Positions 1 to 9,692 of a stretch of DNA of 41,478 nt are shown in pieces; positions within the stretch are counted from its first letter, which is position 1, and every line of letters begins with the position of its first letter. The DNA is from Comamonadaceae bacterium (GTDB taxonomy: Bacteria > Pseudomonadota > Gammaproteobacteria > Burkholderiales > Burkholderiaceae_C), in assembly GCA_012274225.1 (NCBI GenBank), contig JAAOZX010000117.1, positions 1-41,478 on the forward strand, written 5' to 3'. The notes beneath the pieces were generated by a model. The model was not told where the DNA came from and did no database searches. It worked only from the letters and a program-made list of their open reading frames with translations. A program made the translations under genes and the position numbers.

Positions 1-1425
1 GCGCCGGTTCTTGCGGGCGGCGCGCGCGGCCTCGGTGATGTTGCCGTGGCTTTGCAGCAGCAGTTGCTCCAGGTAATGCCGCTCGAAGGCCTCGACCGCC
101 CGCGCCTTGGCTTCGCGGAAGGAAATCGCCGCGTCCCCCTCCTCGGACGCGGCGCTCGACACGCGTCCATCGAGCTCGATGTCGGCGGCTTGCAGCGTGC
201 TGCCCTGCGCCAGCAGCACGGCACGCTGCAACACGTGCTTGAGCTCGCGCAAGTTGCCGGGCCAGTCATACGCGAACAGGCACCGCAGCGCATCGACGGT
301 CAACCCCGAGACCTGACGGCCGCACTCGCGGTTCGCCTGCGCCAGAAAATGCCGTGCGAGCGTCACGATGTCTTCGCGTCGTTCGCGCAGCGGCGGCAAC
401 GTGAGGTTGAGCACGTTCAGGCGGAAGAAGAGGTCCTGGCGGAAGGTGCCGGCGGCCACCGCACGGCGCACGTCATGGTTGCTCGCCGCGATCACCCTGA
501 CATCGGCCGTGCGTCGCTGGTTCGAGCCCACCATGCGGTACTCCTTGTCCTGCAGGAAGCGCAGCAGCTTGGCCTGCGCCATCAGGGGCATCGAGTCGAT
601 CTCGTCGAGGAACAGCGTGCCGCACTCGGCCTCCTGCACCAGGCCTTCGCGCGCCGCGACGGCATGGGTGTAGGCCCCGCGCGTGTGGCCGAAGAGCTCG
701 CTCTCGACCAGCTCGGAGGGAATCGCGGCGCAGTTGATCGCAACCCACGGCCCCCGTGCACGCGGGGAGGTGTAGTGGATGGCCTGCGCGAAGACCTCCT
801 TGCCGGTGCCGGTTTCGCCCAGCAGCAGCACGCTCGCCATTGAGCCCGCGATCACAGGCACACGCCGCACCATCCGCAGGAACGCCGGCGCACTGCCGAC
901 CAGCCGCGAGGACAGGTCGGCCGGCAGCGCGGGCTCGATCGCCGGCTCCGAACAAGGCAACTGGCCGAAAGCGCGGCGCAGCCGCAGCCTGATTTCCGCA
1001 TCGGAGCCGGCCAGCAGGCAGAAGTCGAGCGGGCCGCACGCAAGCAGGCGGGCCAGCAGCTCTTCCGGAAGGTCTTGCGTCAGAACCACGGTCGGGACGC
1101 CCGGCCAGGCCGCGCGCAGGCTGCACAGCGACGCGCAGCAGGCGAGCACATGGGCGGCATCGGTCACCATCACGACCCCCAGCGGCGGCGGTCCGCCCTC
1201 CGAATCTTCCGGGGTGGTGCCAGATGACTGCGTCGGGACGGCGTCGTTCAAGCCGAGCGAGCTCAATAGTCGTCGCGTCCTGTCGACGACGGAAGAGTCC
1301 TCAAGAAGGGCGCGAAGCTGCAGTTGCAGCGGCGCGCAGCTGGGCGCCTGCCCCGGAGCCGCGTCGCCGCAGCCGCCCCCGATCGCCACAGCACTCCGGC
1401 ACTCACTCGACTGAGTCGCGGTCAT
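1..1425 (-). CDS. Sigma-54-dependent transcriptional regulator (AAA+ activator), 3' end beyond window
   Basis: My minus-strand translation from ATG at 1425 (good RBS GGGAGG) reads MTATQSSECRS... with Walker A GETGTGKE, LFGHTRGAYTHA, Walker B GTLFLDEID, FFRLNVLNLTLPPLRERREDI; in frame to position 1. N-terminus looks like a degenerate receiver. Confidence 0.93.
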   Translation of the reverse strand, partial: MTATQSSECRSAVAIGGGCGDAAPGQAPSCAPLQLQLRALLEDSSVVDRTRRLLSSLGLNDAVPTQSSGTTPEDSEGGPPPLGVVMVTDAAHVLACCASLCSLRAAWPGVPTVVLTQDLPEELLARLLACGPLDFCLLAGSDAEIRLRLRRAFGQLPCSEPAIEPALPADLSSRLVGSAPAFLRMVRRVPVIAGSMASVLLLGETGTGKEVFAQAIHYTSPRARGPWVAINCAAIPSELVESELFGHTRGAYTHAVAAREGLVQEAECGTLFLDEIDSMPLMAQAKLLRFLQDKEYRMVGSNQRRTADVRVIAASNHDVRRAVAAGTFRQDLFFRLNVLNLTLPPLRERREDIVTLARHFLAQANRECGRQVSGLTVDALRCLFAYDWPGNLRELKHVLQRAVLLAQGSTLQAADIELDGRVSSAASEEGDAAISFREAKARAVEAFERHYLEQLLLQSHGNITEAARAARKNRR

Positions 1426-1691
1426 GATGACCTCCCTGCTGAGAGCTCGACTTGTTTGCAGGCGATTCTAGGGGGACAGGAGTCGAAACCGCTGCACGCG
1501 GTCGGGGGCAAACCGCCGCGCAAGGTAACAGTGTGTTCCGACCGTGTTGCCCAAGATGCCCGCTCGATCGCAGCCAGGCAATCGTCCACCAGCTGGCGGC
1601 CAAGGTTGATCAGCGGCAATCCAATCCAGCAGCGGTTCAAGAGGCCAACGATGCTCACGCGCAAGATCACACGATGCGAAAGCGCAGGAGT

Positions 1692-1768
1692 TGGCCTGCC
1701 CGGAGGGAATCGAACCCCCGACAACCGGCTTAGAAGGCCGGTGCTCTATCCAACTGAGCTACGGGCAG
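1692..1768 (-). tRNA. tRNA-Arg (anticodon TCT), CCA encoded
   Basis: Minus strand CTGCCCGTAGCTCAGTTGGATAGAGCACCGGCCTTCTAAGCCGG...GGTTCGATTCC...CGGGCAGGCCA; acceptor CTGCCCG/CGGGCAG pairs; anticodon loop CTTCTAA. Confidence 0.97.
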
Positions 1769-1855
1769 TCAGCACCGGGCCAGCAAGCGCGGGCCCTGCA
1801 TCCCGAATGTACAAGGCCTGCAAACGCAGGCCTTGAAACTCGACGACTGGAATCC

Positions 1856-1932
<77 letters not shown>

Positions 1933-2077
1933 AACGCGCCATTCTAGCTGCCCGACCCCGCCTTCACAGATTCGATGGATGCGGTGTTTTTTGCGATGAA
2001 GGTGTGCGCCAGATCAACTTTGCAGTATGCTGCCTAGCGAAGTGACGTAAAGCACTTTATTGCATACGGAGATCCCG

Positions 2078-2548
2078 ATGAAGTTGATCATCCTGGTCGG
2101 CACCATGACCAGCACCGCCGACTATGTGGCCCAGGCGATCCAGATGGATTGCGCCGATCTCGTCGAGGAAATCGAGGTCAAGCTCATGGATGGGCTGGAA
2201 ATCGACATCTTCGACGAAGATGCGCTCTATCTGATTTGCAGTTCGACCTACGGTTTCGGCGACGTGCCCGACAACGCCCGCCTCCTCTACGAGTCGCTTG
2301 ACAGCAGTCCCAAGTACCTCGGCCATGTCCGATACGGCGTGATCGCGCTGGGCGACCGCACCCACCTCAACACCTTCGCCTTCGGCGGCAAGAAGTTCGA
2401 CGAGCGCCTGCAGGGCCTGGGCGCGCAACGCGTCGGCGAGGTGTGGTGCCACGACGCCAGCGCCGGCACCATGCCGGAGGAACTGGCCACGGCCTGGTGC
2501 CGCGGCTGGCTGGCCCAGGCCATGGCCCGCGCTGCCACCGCCGCCTGA
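2078..2548 (+). CDS. Flavodoxin-like protein (MioC/flavodoxin family)
   Basis: MKLIILVGTMTSTADYVAQAI... STYGFGDVPDNARLLYESL... GVIALGDRTHLNTF: FMN-binding flavodoxin pattern. Confidence 0.88.
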   Translation: MKLIILVGTMTSTADYVAQAIQMDCADLVEEIEVKLMDGLEIDIFDEDALYLICSSTYGFGDVPDNARLLYESLDSSPKYLGHVRYGVIALGDRTHLNTFAFGGKKFDERLQGLGAQRVGEVWCHDASAGTMPEELATAWCRGWLAQAMARAATAA

Positions 2549-2639
2549 ATGGCCCGCCCGGTCCTTGACCGGGGACAAGGGCTCACCCGGCCCGGGTGGC
2601 AATACTGGCGGGCCGACCCGAATAGAGCAGGAGACATCG

Positions 2640-4229
2640 ATGCACCTCAGCCGCGCCGACCACAGCAGCAGTCCGCCCGCGATCTTCATTCCCCGCGACT
2701 ACAACGCCGCGCATGACCTGCTGTCGCGCAATTCCGCGCGGTCGGGCAAGGTGGCGTTCATCGACGCCACCAGCGGCGCCAGCCTCACCTACGGCGCGCT
2801 GAACGACCAGGCCCATCGTTTCGCCAATGCCCTGCGCGCGCGCGGCTTTGAGCCCGAAACCCGGGTGATGATCGCCATGCTGGACACCCTGGAATGGCCG
2901 GTGGTGTTCCTCGGCTGCATTCTCGCCGGCGTGGTTCCGGTCGCAGCCAACACGCTGCTCACCACCAAGGACTTCGACTTCATGCTGCGCGATTCACGCT
3001 CGCAGGTGCTGTTCGTCTCCAAGCCGCTGCTGCCGACGATCGAGCCGTTGATCGGCACGGTACGCACGCTCAAGAGCCTGGTCATCGCCGGCGACACCGG
3101 CGCCAACTCGGTGGCCGGCTGGATCGAATCGGGCAACGGCGCGGCCAGCGTGGCATCCACCTGCGCCGACGAAGCCTGTTTCTGGCTCTACTCCAGCGGC
3201 TCCACTGGAACGCCCAAGGGCACCGTGCATCTGCACAGCCACCTGATCCAGACGGCCGAGCTGTATGCGGGGGCGGTGCTTGGTATCCGGGAGAGCGACG
3301 TCGTCTTTTCCGCCGCCAAATTGTTCTTCGCCTACGGCCTGGGCAACGGCCTGACGTTCCCGATGAGCGTGGGCGCGACCGCCGTGCTGCTGCCCGCGCG
3401 GCCGACGCCGGCCGACGTGTTCGGCGCCCTGCGCAAATTCCAGCCGACGATCTTCTATGGCGTGCCGACACTCTACGGCGCGATGCTGGCCGACCCGGCG
3501 CGTCCGCAGCGCCAGGAAATGAACCTGCGCGTTTGCACCAGCGCCGGCGAGGCCCTGCCGGCCGACATCGGCAAGCGCTGGACTGCCCAGTACGGCTGCG
3601 AGATCCTGGACGGCATCGGCTCGACCGAGATGCTGCACATCTTCCTGTCCAACCGTCCCGGCGAGGTGCGTTACGGCACCACCGGCAAGGCAGTGCCGGG
3701 CTATGAGTTGCGCATCGTCGGCGACGACGGCCATGAATGCGGCGTCGGCGAGATCGGCGAGCTGCAAATCAGCGGCCCGAGCGCCGCCATCATGTACTGG
3801 AACAACCGGGCCAGGACGAAATCGACATTCGCCGGCGAGTGGACCCGCAGCGGCGACAAGTACACGCGCGACGCCGACGGCTACTACACATACGGCGGTC
3901 GCAGCGACGACATGCTCAAGGTCGGCGGCATCTATGTGTCGCCGTTCGAGGTCGAGGCCTGCCTGATGACGCACGCCGCTGTCCTGGAAGTGGCTGTCAT
4001 CGGCGCGGCCGATACCGACGAACTGGTCAAGCCCAAGGCCTATGTGGTCCTCAAGCCGGGCCATGCCGCCAGCGCGGAGGAACTGCAGATGCACGTCAAG
4101 AGCCTGTTGGCGCCCTACAAGTACCCGCGCTGGATCCAGTTCGTGCCCGAATTGCCCAAGACCGCCACCGGCAAGATCCAGCGCTTCAAGCTGCGCACCG
4201 CGGCCCCGAACGCGACCGGCGCCGCCTGA
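2640..4229 (+). CDS. Benzoate-CoA ligase family protein (AMP-forming)
   Basis: YSSGSTGTPKGTVHLHSHL, SAAKLFFAYGLGNGLTFPMSVGAT, DGIGSTEMLHIFLSNRPG, GGRSDDMLKVGGIYVSPFEVE, LPKTATGKIQRFKLR; ANL superfamily with benzoate-CoA-ligase-type signatures. Confidence 0.9.
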   Translation: MHLSRADHSSSPPAIFIPRDYNAAHDLLSRNSARSGKVAFIDATSGASLTYGALNDQAHRFANALRARGFEPETRVMIAMLDTLEWPVVFLGCILAGVVPVAANTLLTTKDFDFMLRDSRSQVLFVSKPLLPTIEPLIGTVRTLKSLVIAGDTGANSVAGWIESGNGAASVASTCADEACFWLYSSGSTGTPKGTVHLHSHLIQTAELYAGAVLGIRESDVVFSAAKLFFAYGLGNGLTFPMSVGATAVLLPARPTPADVFGALRKFQPTIFYGVPTLYGAMLADPARPQRQEMNLRVCTSAGEALPADIGKRWTAQYGCEILDGIGSTEMLHIFLSNRPGEVRYGTTGKAVPGYELRIVGDDGHECGVGEIGELQISGPSAAIMYWNNRARTKSTFAGEWTRSGDKYTRDADGYYTYGGRSDDMLKVGGIYVSPFEVEACLMTHAAVLEVAVIGAADTDELVKPKAYVVLKPGHAASAEELQMHVKSLLAPYKYPRWIQFVPELPKTATGKIQRFKLRTAAPNATGAA

Positions 4230-4339
4230 GCGGACCGACCCCTGACCCGCGTAATCGCCCCGTGATCCGGGTAACCCATGGTGCGCCGCGCGCTCCACCG
4301 GGCGAGAATGACCGAAGCATCAAAAAGAGGAGATTTCCG

Positions 4340-5527
4340 ATGACCACCCGCCGACTCGTTCTCACCCGCAGCGCCGCCGTCGTCGGCGCCGCATCCACCG
4401 GGCTGCTGCTGCCCCAGATCGTACGGGCCCAGTCCGGCAAGATTCGCGTCGGTCTGATGTTGCCCTACACCGGCACCTATGCGCCGCTGGGGGTCGCCAT
4501 CGAGAACGGCTTTCGCATGGCGATCGACGAGAAGGGCGGCAAGCTGGGCGGCCGCGAGATCGAATGGTTCAAGGTCGATGACGAATCCGAGCCGCCGAAA
4601 GCCGTGGAAAACGCCAACCGGCTGGTGCAGCGCGACAAGGTCGACGTGATCATGGGAACGGTGCATTCCGGCGTGCAGATGGGCATCCAGAAGGTCGCCC
4701 GCGAAAGCGGTGTCCTGAGCATCATCCCGAACGCCGGCGTGCATGCGGCCACCCGGGCGCTGTGCGCGCCGAACGTTTTCCGCACCTCGTTCACCAACTC
4801 GCAGCCGACGCTCGCACTGGGCAAGCCGATGTGGGACAGGGGAATCAAGCGCGCTGTCTGGATCACGCACAAGTACGCTGCGGGCGACGAGGCATTCGAG
4901 GGCTTCCGCGACAGCTTCACCAAGGCCGGCGGCACGGTAGTCAAGGAGCTCGGCTTGCCCTTCCCGCAGGTGGAGTTCCAGGCGCTGCTGACCGAAATCG
5001 CCAGCCTCAAGCCCGATGCCGTCGCCTGCTTCTTCGCCGGCGGCGCGGCTGCCAAGTTCATCCGCGACTACGCCGCGGCCGGCCTCAAGGGCAAGATCCC
5101 GCTGTACGGCTCCGGCTTCCTGACCGAGGGCGTGCTCGACGCCGCGGGCCCCGCCGCCGAAGGCATCATCACGACCCTGCACTACAGCGACTCGCTCGAC
5201 ACGCCCCGCAACAAGCAGTTCCGCCTGGCGTACGCCAAGACGTTCCACCTGCAACCCGACGTCTATGCGGTCCAGGGTTACGACGCCGGCCAGCTGCTCG
5301 TGATCGGCGCTGGCGCCGTCAAGGGCGACCTGGGCAACAAGCAGGTGTTGTACAAGGCCATGGAATCCGCGGCGATCGACAGCCCGCGCGGCAAGTGGAC
5401 CATGAGCAAGTCGCACAACCCGGTGCAGGACATGTACCTGCGGGTGGTCGAAAAGGGCGAGAACAAGGTGATCGGCATCGCCGCCAAGGCGCTGGCCGAT
5501 TCGGGCGCCGGCTGCAAGATGGGTTGA
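4340..5527 (+). CDS. ABC transporter substrate-binding protein (Leu/Ile/Val-type, Tat-like/Sec signal)
   Basis: MTTRRLVLTRSAAVVGAASTGLLLPQIVRAQSGKIRVGLMLPYTGTYAPLGVAIENGFRMAIDE...: periplasmic-binding-protein type I fold signature; AGGAG upstream. Confidence 0.93.
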   Translation: MTTRRLVLTRSAAVVGAASTGLLLPQIVRAQSGKIRVGLMLPYTGTYAPLGVAIENGFRMAIDEKGGKLGGREIEWFKVDDESEPPKAVENANRLVQRDKVDVIMGTVHSGVQMGIQKVARESGVLSIIPNAGVHAATRALCAPNVFRTSFTNSQPTLALGKPMWDRGIKRAVWITHKYAAGDEAFEGFRDSFTKAGGTVVKELGLPFPQVEFQALLTEIASLKPDAVACFFAGGAAAKFIRDYAAAGLKGKIPLYGSGFLTEGVLDAAGPAAEGIITTLHYSDSLDTPRNKQFRLAYAKTFHLQPDVYAVQGYDAGQLLVIGAGAVKGDLGNKQVLYKAMESAAIDSPRGKWTMSKSHNPVQDMYLRVVEKGENKVIGIAAKALADSGAGCKMG

Positions 5528-5548
5528 GGCCCGCCCTGCCGCTGCGCT

Positions 5549-5577
5549 GGGAGGTTCTCGGACCTCCCATTTTTTTG
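5549..5577 (+). terminator. Rho-independent terminator after the substrate-binding protein gene
   Basis: GGGAGGT-TCTCGG-ACCTCCC followed by ATTTTTTT. Confidence 0.85.
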
Positions 5578-5605
5578 TCCACTCGTCCTGCTTCATACTT
5601 GCGCC

Positions 5606-6229
5606 ATGGCGCTTTCCACTTATCTCCTTTACGTCGCCGCCGTCGCCCTGCTGATCGTGACGCCCGGACCGACCATGCTGATGTGCATGACCAATTCGAT
5701 CAACCACGGCCCGCGCCGCGCCATGACATCGGTGGCCGGCTCGGTCACCGCAGTGATGGGGGTGATGCTGCTGTCCGCGATGGGGCTGGGCGCGCTGCTG
5801 GCGGCGTCGGAAGCGGCGTTCACGATCGCCAAGGTGATCGGCGCCGGCTACCTGATCTGGCTGGGCATCCGGACCTTTCGCAGCACCACGGTGCTGCACG
5901 TGGACGACCGGGCAGCCGGCCCGCCGCGCCGCTCGTTCTACCTGCAGGGCCTGATGGTGGGGGCGAGCAACCCGAAGTCAGTGCTGTTCTTCGCCGCCTT
6001 CTTTCCGCAATTCCTGGAACCGGCGGCGCCGTTCGCACCTCAGTTTGCGACTCTGGCGTTCACCTTCGTGGTCCTGGAATTCATCGTGCTCACGCCCTGC
6101 GCGCTCGGCGTGGCCCGCATGTTGCCGCTGTTGCGCTCCAGCACACTGGTGCGCTGGATCAACCGGGTCTGCGGCGGGCTGTTCACCTTGATGGGCGGCT
6201 TGCTGCTGCTCACGCGCCGCAGCGCCTAG
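5606..6229 (+). CDS. LysE/RhtB family translocator
   Basis: MALSTYLLYVAAVALLIVTPGPTMLMCMTNSINHGPRRAMTSVAGSVTAV...GASNPKSVLFFAAFFPQF: LysE family. Confidence 0.92.
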   Translation: MALSTYLLYVAAVALLIVTPGPTMLMCMTNSINHGPRRAMTSVAGSVTAVMGVMLLSAMGLGALLAASEAAFTIAKVIGAGYLIWLGIRTFRSTTVLHVDDRAAGPPRRSFYLQGLMVGASNPKSVLFFAAFFPQFLEPAAPFAPQFATLAFTFVVLEFIVLTPCALGVARMLPLLRSSTLVRWINRVCGGLFTLMGGLLLLTRRSA

Positions 6230-6242
6230 AGCGGACAGCCCG

Positions 6243-7106
6243 GTGGATCTCGCCAACTTCCTGATCCAGCTGCTCAATGGCGTGCAGTACGGTCTGCTGC
6301 TGTTCATGCTGGCAGCCGGCCTCACCCTGATCTTCGGGATCATGGGCGTGGTCAACCTCGCGCACGGCAGCTTCTACATGCTGGGCGCCTACCTGGCCTG
6401 GTCGCTGGCCGGCCTGACCGGCAGCTTCACCTTGGCCATCGTCGTCGGCGCCGCCCTTTCGGTGGTATTCGGGCTGGTGCTGGAGCGACTGCTGTTTCGC
6501 CACTTCTATCGGCGCGACCACCTGGACCAGGTGCTCCTGACCTTCGGTCTGATTTACATCTTCGAGGAAGGCCGCTCCATCCTGTGGGGTGACGATGTCC
6601 ACGCGGTGAAGATCCCGGACCTGCTGTCGGCATCGATTCCACTGACCGAGAACCTGTCCTATCCGGTGTACCGCCTGTTCATGTCGGGCGTCTGCGTCGT
6701 GCTCGCCCTCGGCCTGTACCTGCTGATCTCCAAGACCCGGCTCGGCATGAAGATCCGCGCCGGCGCCTTCAACCGCGACATGACCGAGGCGCTGGGCGTC
6801 AACATCAAATTGATCCACGCGATCGTCTTCGCGATCGGCGTGGCACTGGCCACCGTGGCGGGCATGATCGCGGCGCCGATCTCCAGTGTCTATCCCAACA
6901 TGGGCTCGCAGGTGCTGATCATGTGCTTCGTGGTGGTGGTGATCGGTGGCATCGGCTCGGTCCGCGGCGCGCTGATTTCGGCCCTGCTGGTGGGCCTGGT
7001 CGACACCTTCGGCAAGGTGCTGCTGCCGCAGATTGCCGGCATGCTGGTCTACATGCTGATGGCGGCGGTGCTGTTGTGGAAGCCCGAGGGCCTGTTCCGG
7101 CAATGA
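6243..7106 (+). CDS. Branched-chain amino acid-type ABC transporter permease (LivH family)
   Basis: FLIQLLNGVQYGLLLFMLAAGLTLIFGIMGVVNLAHGSFYMLGAY; GTG start. Confidence 0.95.
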   Translation: MDLANFLIQLLNGVQYGLLLFMLAAGLTLIFGIMGVVNLAHGSFYMLGAYLAWSLAGLTGSFTLAIVVGAALSVVFGLVLERLLFRHFYRRDHLDQVLLTFGLIYIFEEGRSILWGDDVHAVKIPDLLSASIPLTENLSYPVYRLFMSGVCVVLALGLYLLISKTRLGMKIRAGAFNRDMTEALGVNIKLIHAIVFAIGVALATVAGMIAAPISSVYPNMGSQVLIMCFVVVVIGGIGSVRGALISALLVGLVDTFGKVLLPQIAGMLVYMLMAAVLLWKPEGLFRQ

Positions 7107-8110
7107 CGACCAAAGCCAATCTCGAAACGCTGCCGCGCACGCTGCAGGTCGCGCTGGCGCTCGGCTTCGCGGCGCTCGCCGTTTTTCCCTGGGTCGGCAG
7201 CGACTTCTACGCCCAGATGGTCGCGCGGATGATGATCCTGGCGATCTTCGCCATGAGCCTGGATCTGCTGCTGGGCGTGACCGGCCTGGTGTCGCTCGGC
7301 CATGCCGCGTTTTTCGGCCTTTCCGGCTACGCATTGGCCTTCCTCACGCCGGCGGGAGAGGCGGCCAGTCTGTGGTGGACCCTGCCGGCGGCGGTCGCCG
7401 CGTCGGCCCTGGCTGCGCTGGTGATCGGCTTCTTCGTCGTGCGGACCCATGGCATCTACTTCATCATGGTGACCATGGCCTTCGCGCAGATGGTGTTCTA
7501 CCTGTTCTTCGACAACAAGGCGCTGGGCGGCTCCGACGGCATCTACGTCAATTTCAAGCCGGACGCCGGGCTGTTCGACCTGGACAACAAACGGGTCTTC
7601 TATTACTTCACGCTGGCCCTGCTGCTCGGCGTCTACGCCTTCCTGCGGCGCCTGCTGTTCAGCCCGTTCGGGCGGGTGCTGGCGGGCATCCGGGTCAACG
7701 AGCACCGCATGCGGGCCATGGGTTACGGCACCTTCGGCTACAAGCTGGCTGCATTCACCCTGGCCGGTGCCTTGGCGGGCCTGGCGGGCTACCTGCTCGC
7801 GGCGCAAAGCGGTTACGTCAATCCGGAACTCATGGGTTTCCACACCAGCGCGCATGCCATCATGATGGTGATCCTGGGCGGCATGGGCAACTTCGCCGGG
7901 GCCATCGTCGGCGCCTTCGCCTTCGAGTACCTGCTGGAGACGTTCAAGGACCTGCCCGCGCTGGGCGCCGTGCAACTGGGCAAGCACTGGCAGTTGTGGA
8001 TGGGCCTGTTCATCGTCGCTGTGGTGGTGTTCGCGCCGCGCGGACTGCTCGGCGCGATCGATCGCCTGTTGTGGCGGCGCCTGCCGCACCGGGAGCGCGA
8101 CCTTGACTGA
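7103..8110 (+). CDS. Branched-chain amino acid-type ABC transporter permease (LivM family)
   Basis: MARMMILAIFAMSLDLLLGVTGLVSLGHAAFFGLSGYA...GRVLAGIRVNEHRMRAMGYGTFGYKLAAFTLAGALAGLAGYL; overlaps preceding stop. Confidence 0.95.
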   Translation: MTTKANLETLPRTLQVALALGFAALAVFPWVGSDFYAQMVARMMILAIFAMSLDLLLGVTGLVSLGHAAFFGLSGYALAFLTPAGEAASLWWTLPAAVAASALAALVIGFFVVRTHGIYFIMVTMAFAQMVFYLFFDNKALGGSDGIYVNFKPDAGLFDLDNKRVFYYFTLALLLGVYAFLRRLLFSPFGRVLAGIRVNEHRMRAMGYGTFGYKLAAFTLAGALAGLAGYLLAAQSGYVNPELMGFHTSAHAIMMVILGGMGNFAGAIVGAFAFEYLLETFKDLPALGAVQLGKHWQLWMGLFIVAVVVFAPRGLLGAIDRLLWRRLPHRERDLD

Positions 8111-8852
8111 GGTCCTGCTCTCCGCGAGGAACCTGACCAAGCGGTTCGGCGGCCTTGCCGCGGTCAGCGAGGTGTCGCTGGACCTGTGGCTGGGCCGCAT
8201 CCACGCCGTGATCGGACCCAACGGCGCCGGCAAATCGACGCTCACCAACCTGCTGTCGGGCGACCTGGCGCCGACGGCTGGCAGCGTCACCCTCGCGGGC
8301 CAGGACGTCACCGGCTGGGCGCCCGAGAAGATTTCGCGCGCCGGGCTGGGCCGCAGCTACCAGAAGACCAACATCTTCCTGCCTTTCACCGCGCTGGAGA
8401 ACGTGCGGCTGGCGGCGCAATCGCGCCGGCCCCATGCCGCGCGCTGGCTGACCCGGGCGAAGAGCATAGTGGCGACCAACGAGGCCGCCATGAAGGCGCT
8501 GGAATGGGCTGGCCTGAAGGACCGGCGCACGCTGGTCGCCGGCGTCATGAGCCACGGCGAGCAGCGCCAACTGGAGATCGCCATGTCGCTCGCCACCGAG
8601 CCCAAGGTGCTGCTGCTCGACGAGCCGCTCGCCGGGATGGGCGTGGCCGAAGCCGAGCGCATGGTGCAGCTGCTCGTCGACTTGAAGCCCCATCACGCCA
8701 TGATGCTGGTGGAACACGACATGGACGCGGTGTTCACGCTGGCCGACCAGCTGACGGTGATGCTCGATGGCCAGGTGATCGCCAGCGGGCCGCCGGACAC
8801 GGTGCGGGCCGACCCGACGGTGCAGTCGGCCTACCTCGGGCAGGAAGATTGA
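8103..8852 (+). CDS. ABC transporter ATP-binding protein (LivG family)
   Basis: Walker A GPNGAGKSTL, signature MSHGEQRQLEIAM, Walker B KVLLLDEPLAGM; TTG start overlapping livM end. Confidence 0.95.
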   Translation: MTEVLLSARNLTKRFGGLAAVSEVSLDLWLGRIHAVIGPNGAGKSTLTNLLSGDLAPTAGSVTLAGQDVTGWAPEKISRAGLGRSYQKTNIFLPFTALENVRLAAQSRRPHAARWLTRAKSIVATNEAAMKALEWAGLKDRRTLVAGVMSHGEQRQLEIAMSLATEPKVLLLDEPLAGMGVAEAERMVQLLVDLKPHHAMMLVEHDMDAVFTLADQLTVMLDGQVIASGPPDTVRADPTVQSAYLGQED

Positions 8853-8853
8853 A

Positions 8854-9567
8854 GTGGACGCGCTGATCGTCGCCCGCGGCCTGCACACCTATTACGGCCC
8901 CAGCCACATCCTGCGCGGGATCGACTTCAACGTGGGACGCGGCGAGACCATTGGTCTGATGGGCCGCAACGGCATGGGCAAGAGCACGCTGCTCAAGACC
9001 TTGATGGGCCTCGTGCCGCCGCGCGAAGGCAGCGTCGCCATCCAGGGCCGTGACATGACGGGGCGGCCGCCCTACGAAGTGGCGCAGCTGGGCATTGCCT
9101 ATGTGCCCGAAGGCCGCGGCATCTTCGGCAACCTGAGCGTCGTCGAGAACCTGAAGATGGCCGCGCGTCCCGGACGCGGGCCGCGTGCCGATTCCTGGAC
9201 CTACGAGCGCGTGCTGGAGACCTTTCCGCGGCTGAAGGAGCGGCTGGGACACGGCGGCCAGCAGCTGTCCGGCGGCGAGCAGCAGATGCTGACCATCGGC
9301 CGCGCGCTCATGACCAATCCCGAGGTGCTGATCCTCGATGAAGCCACCGAAGGCCTGGCGCCGCTGATCGCGCGCGACATCTGGCGGATCTGCGAACTGA
9401 TTCGCGCCAGCGGCATCTCCAGCGTCATCGTCGACAAGAACTGGAAGCACCTGACCCGCATCACCGACCGCAACGTCATCCTGGTCAAGGGCCAGGTGGT
9501 GTTCGCCGGTACGTCCGATGAGTTGCGCGCCCAACCGGCCTTGCTGGAGCAGTACCTGGGCGTCTAG
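8854..9567 (+). CDS. ABC transporter ATP-binding protein (LivF family)
   Basis: GRNGMGKSTLLKTLMG, LSGGEQQMLTIGRALMTNPEVLILDEATEGLAP; GTG start. Confidence 0.95.
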   Translation: MDALIVARGLHTYYGPSHILRGIDFNVGRGETIGLMGRNGMGKSTLLKTLMGLVPPREGSVAIQGRDMTGRPPYEVAQLGIAYVPEGRGIFGNLSVVENLKMAARPGRGPRADSWTYERVLETFPRLKERLGHGGQQLSGGEQQMLTIGRALMTNPEVLILDEATEGLAPLIARDIWRICELIRASGISSVIVDKNWKHLTRITDRNVILVKGQVVFAGTSDELRAQPALLEQYLGV

Positions 9568-9574
9568 GGATTCG

Positions 9575-9605
9575 CTGCAAAAAGTCACTACGCGACTTTT
9601 TGCAG
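9575..9605. repeat. Perfect 12-bp inverted repeat, possible bidirectional terminator
   Basis: CTGCAAAAAGTC-ACTACGC-GACTTTTTGCAG between convergent livF and lysR genes. Confidence 0.85.
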
Positions 9606-9617
9606 AGGTTTGGCATG

Positions 9618-9652
9618 TGTGAGAAGGCCCGGCAAGCCGGATCCTTCTCACA
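9618..9652. repeat. Long compound inverted repeat
   Basis: TGTGAGAAGG C CCGGC AA GCCGG AT CCTTCTCACA. Confidence 0.85.
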
Positions 9653-9692
9653 GGAGGAACCGCGCTGCATGTTGTTGCGCGCGGTCCACGCG

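Noticed and set aside
46-843. 265-aa plus ORF at the window start
   Set aside because: Antisense to the sigma-54 activator AAA+ domain.
1813-1834. AAGGCCTGC-AAAC-GCAGGCCTT hairpin between tRNA-Pro and tRNA-Arg
   Set aside because: Probably an ordinary tRNA operon spacer/processing hairpin.
4115-5899. 594-aa minus ORF opposite the substrate-binding protein and LysE
   Set aside because: Spans several genuine genes on the other strand and has no recognisable family.
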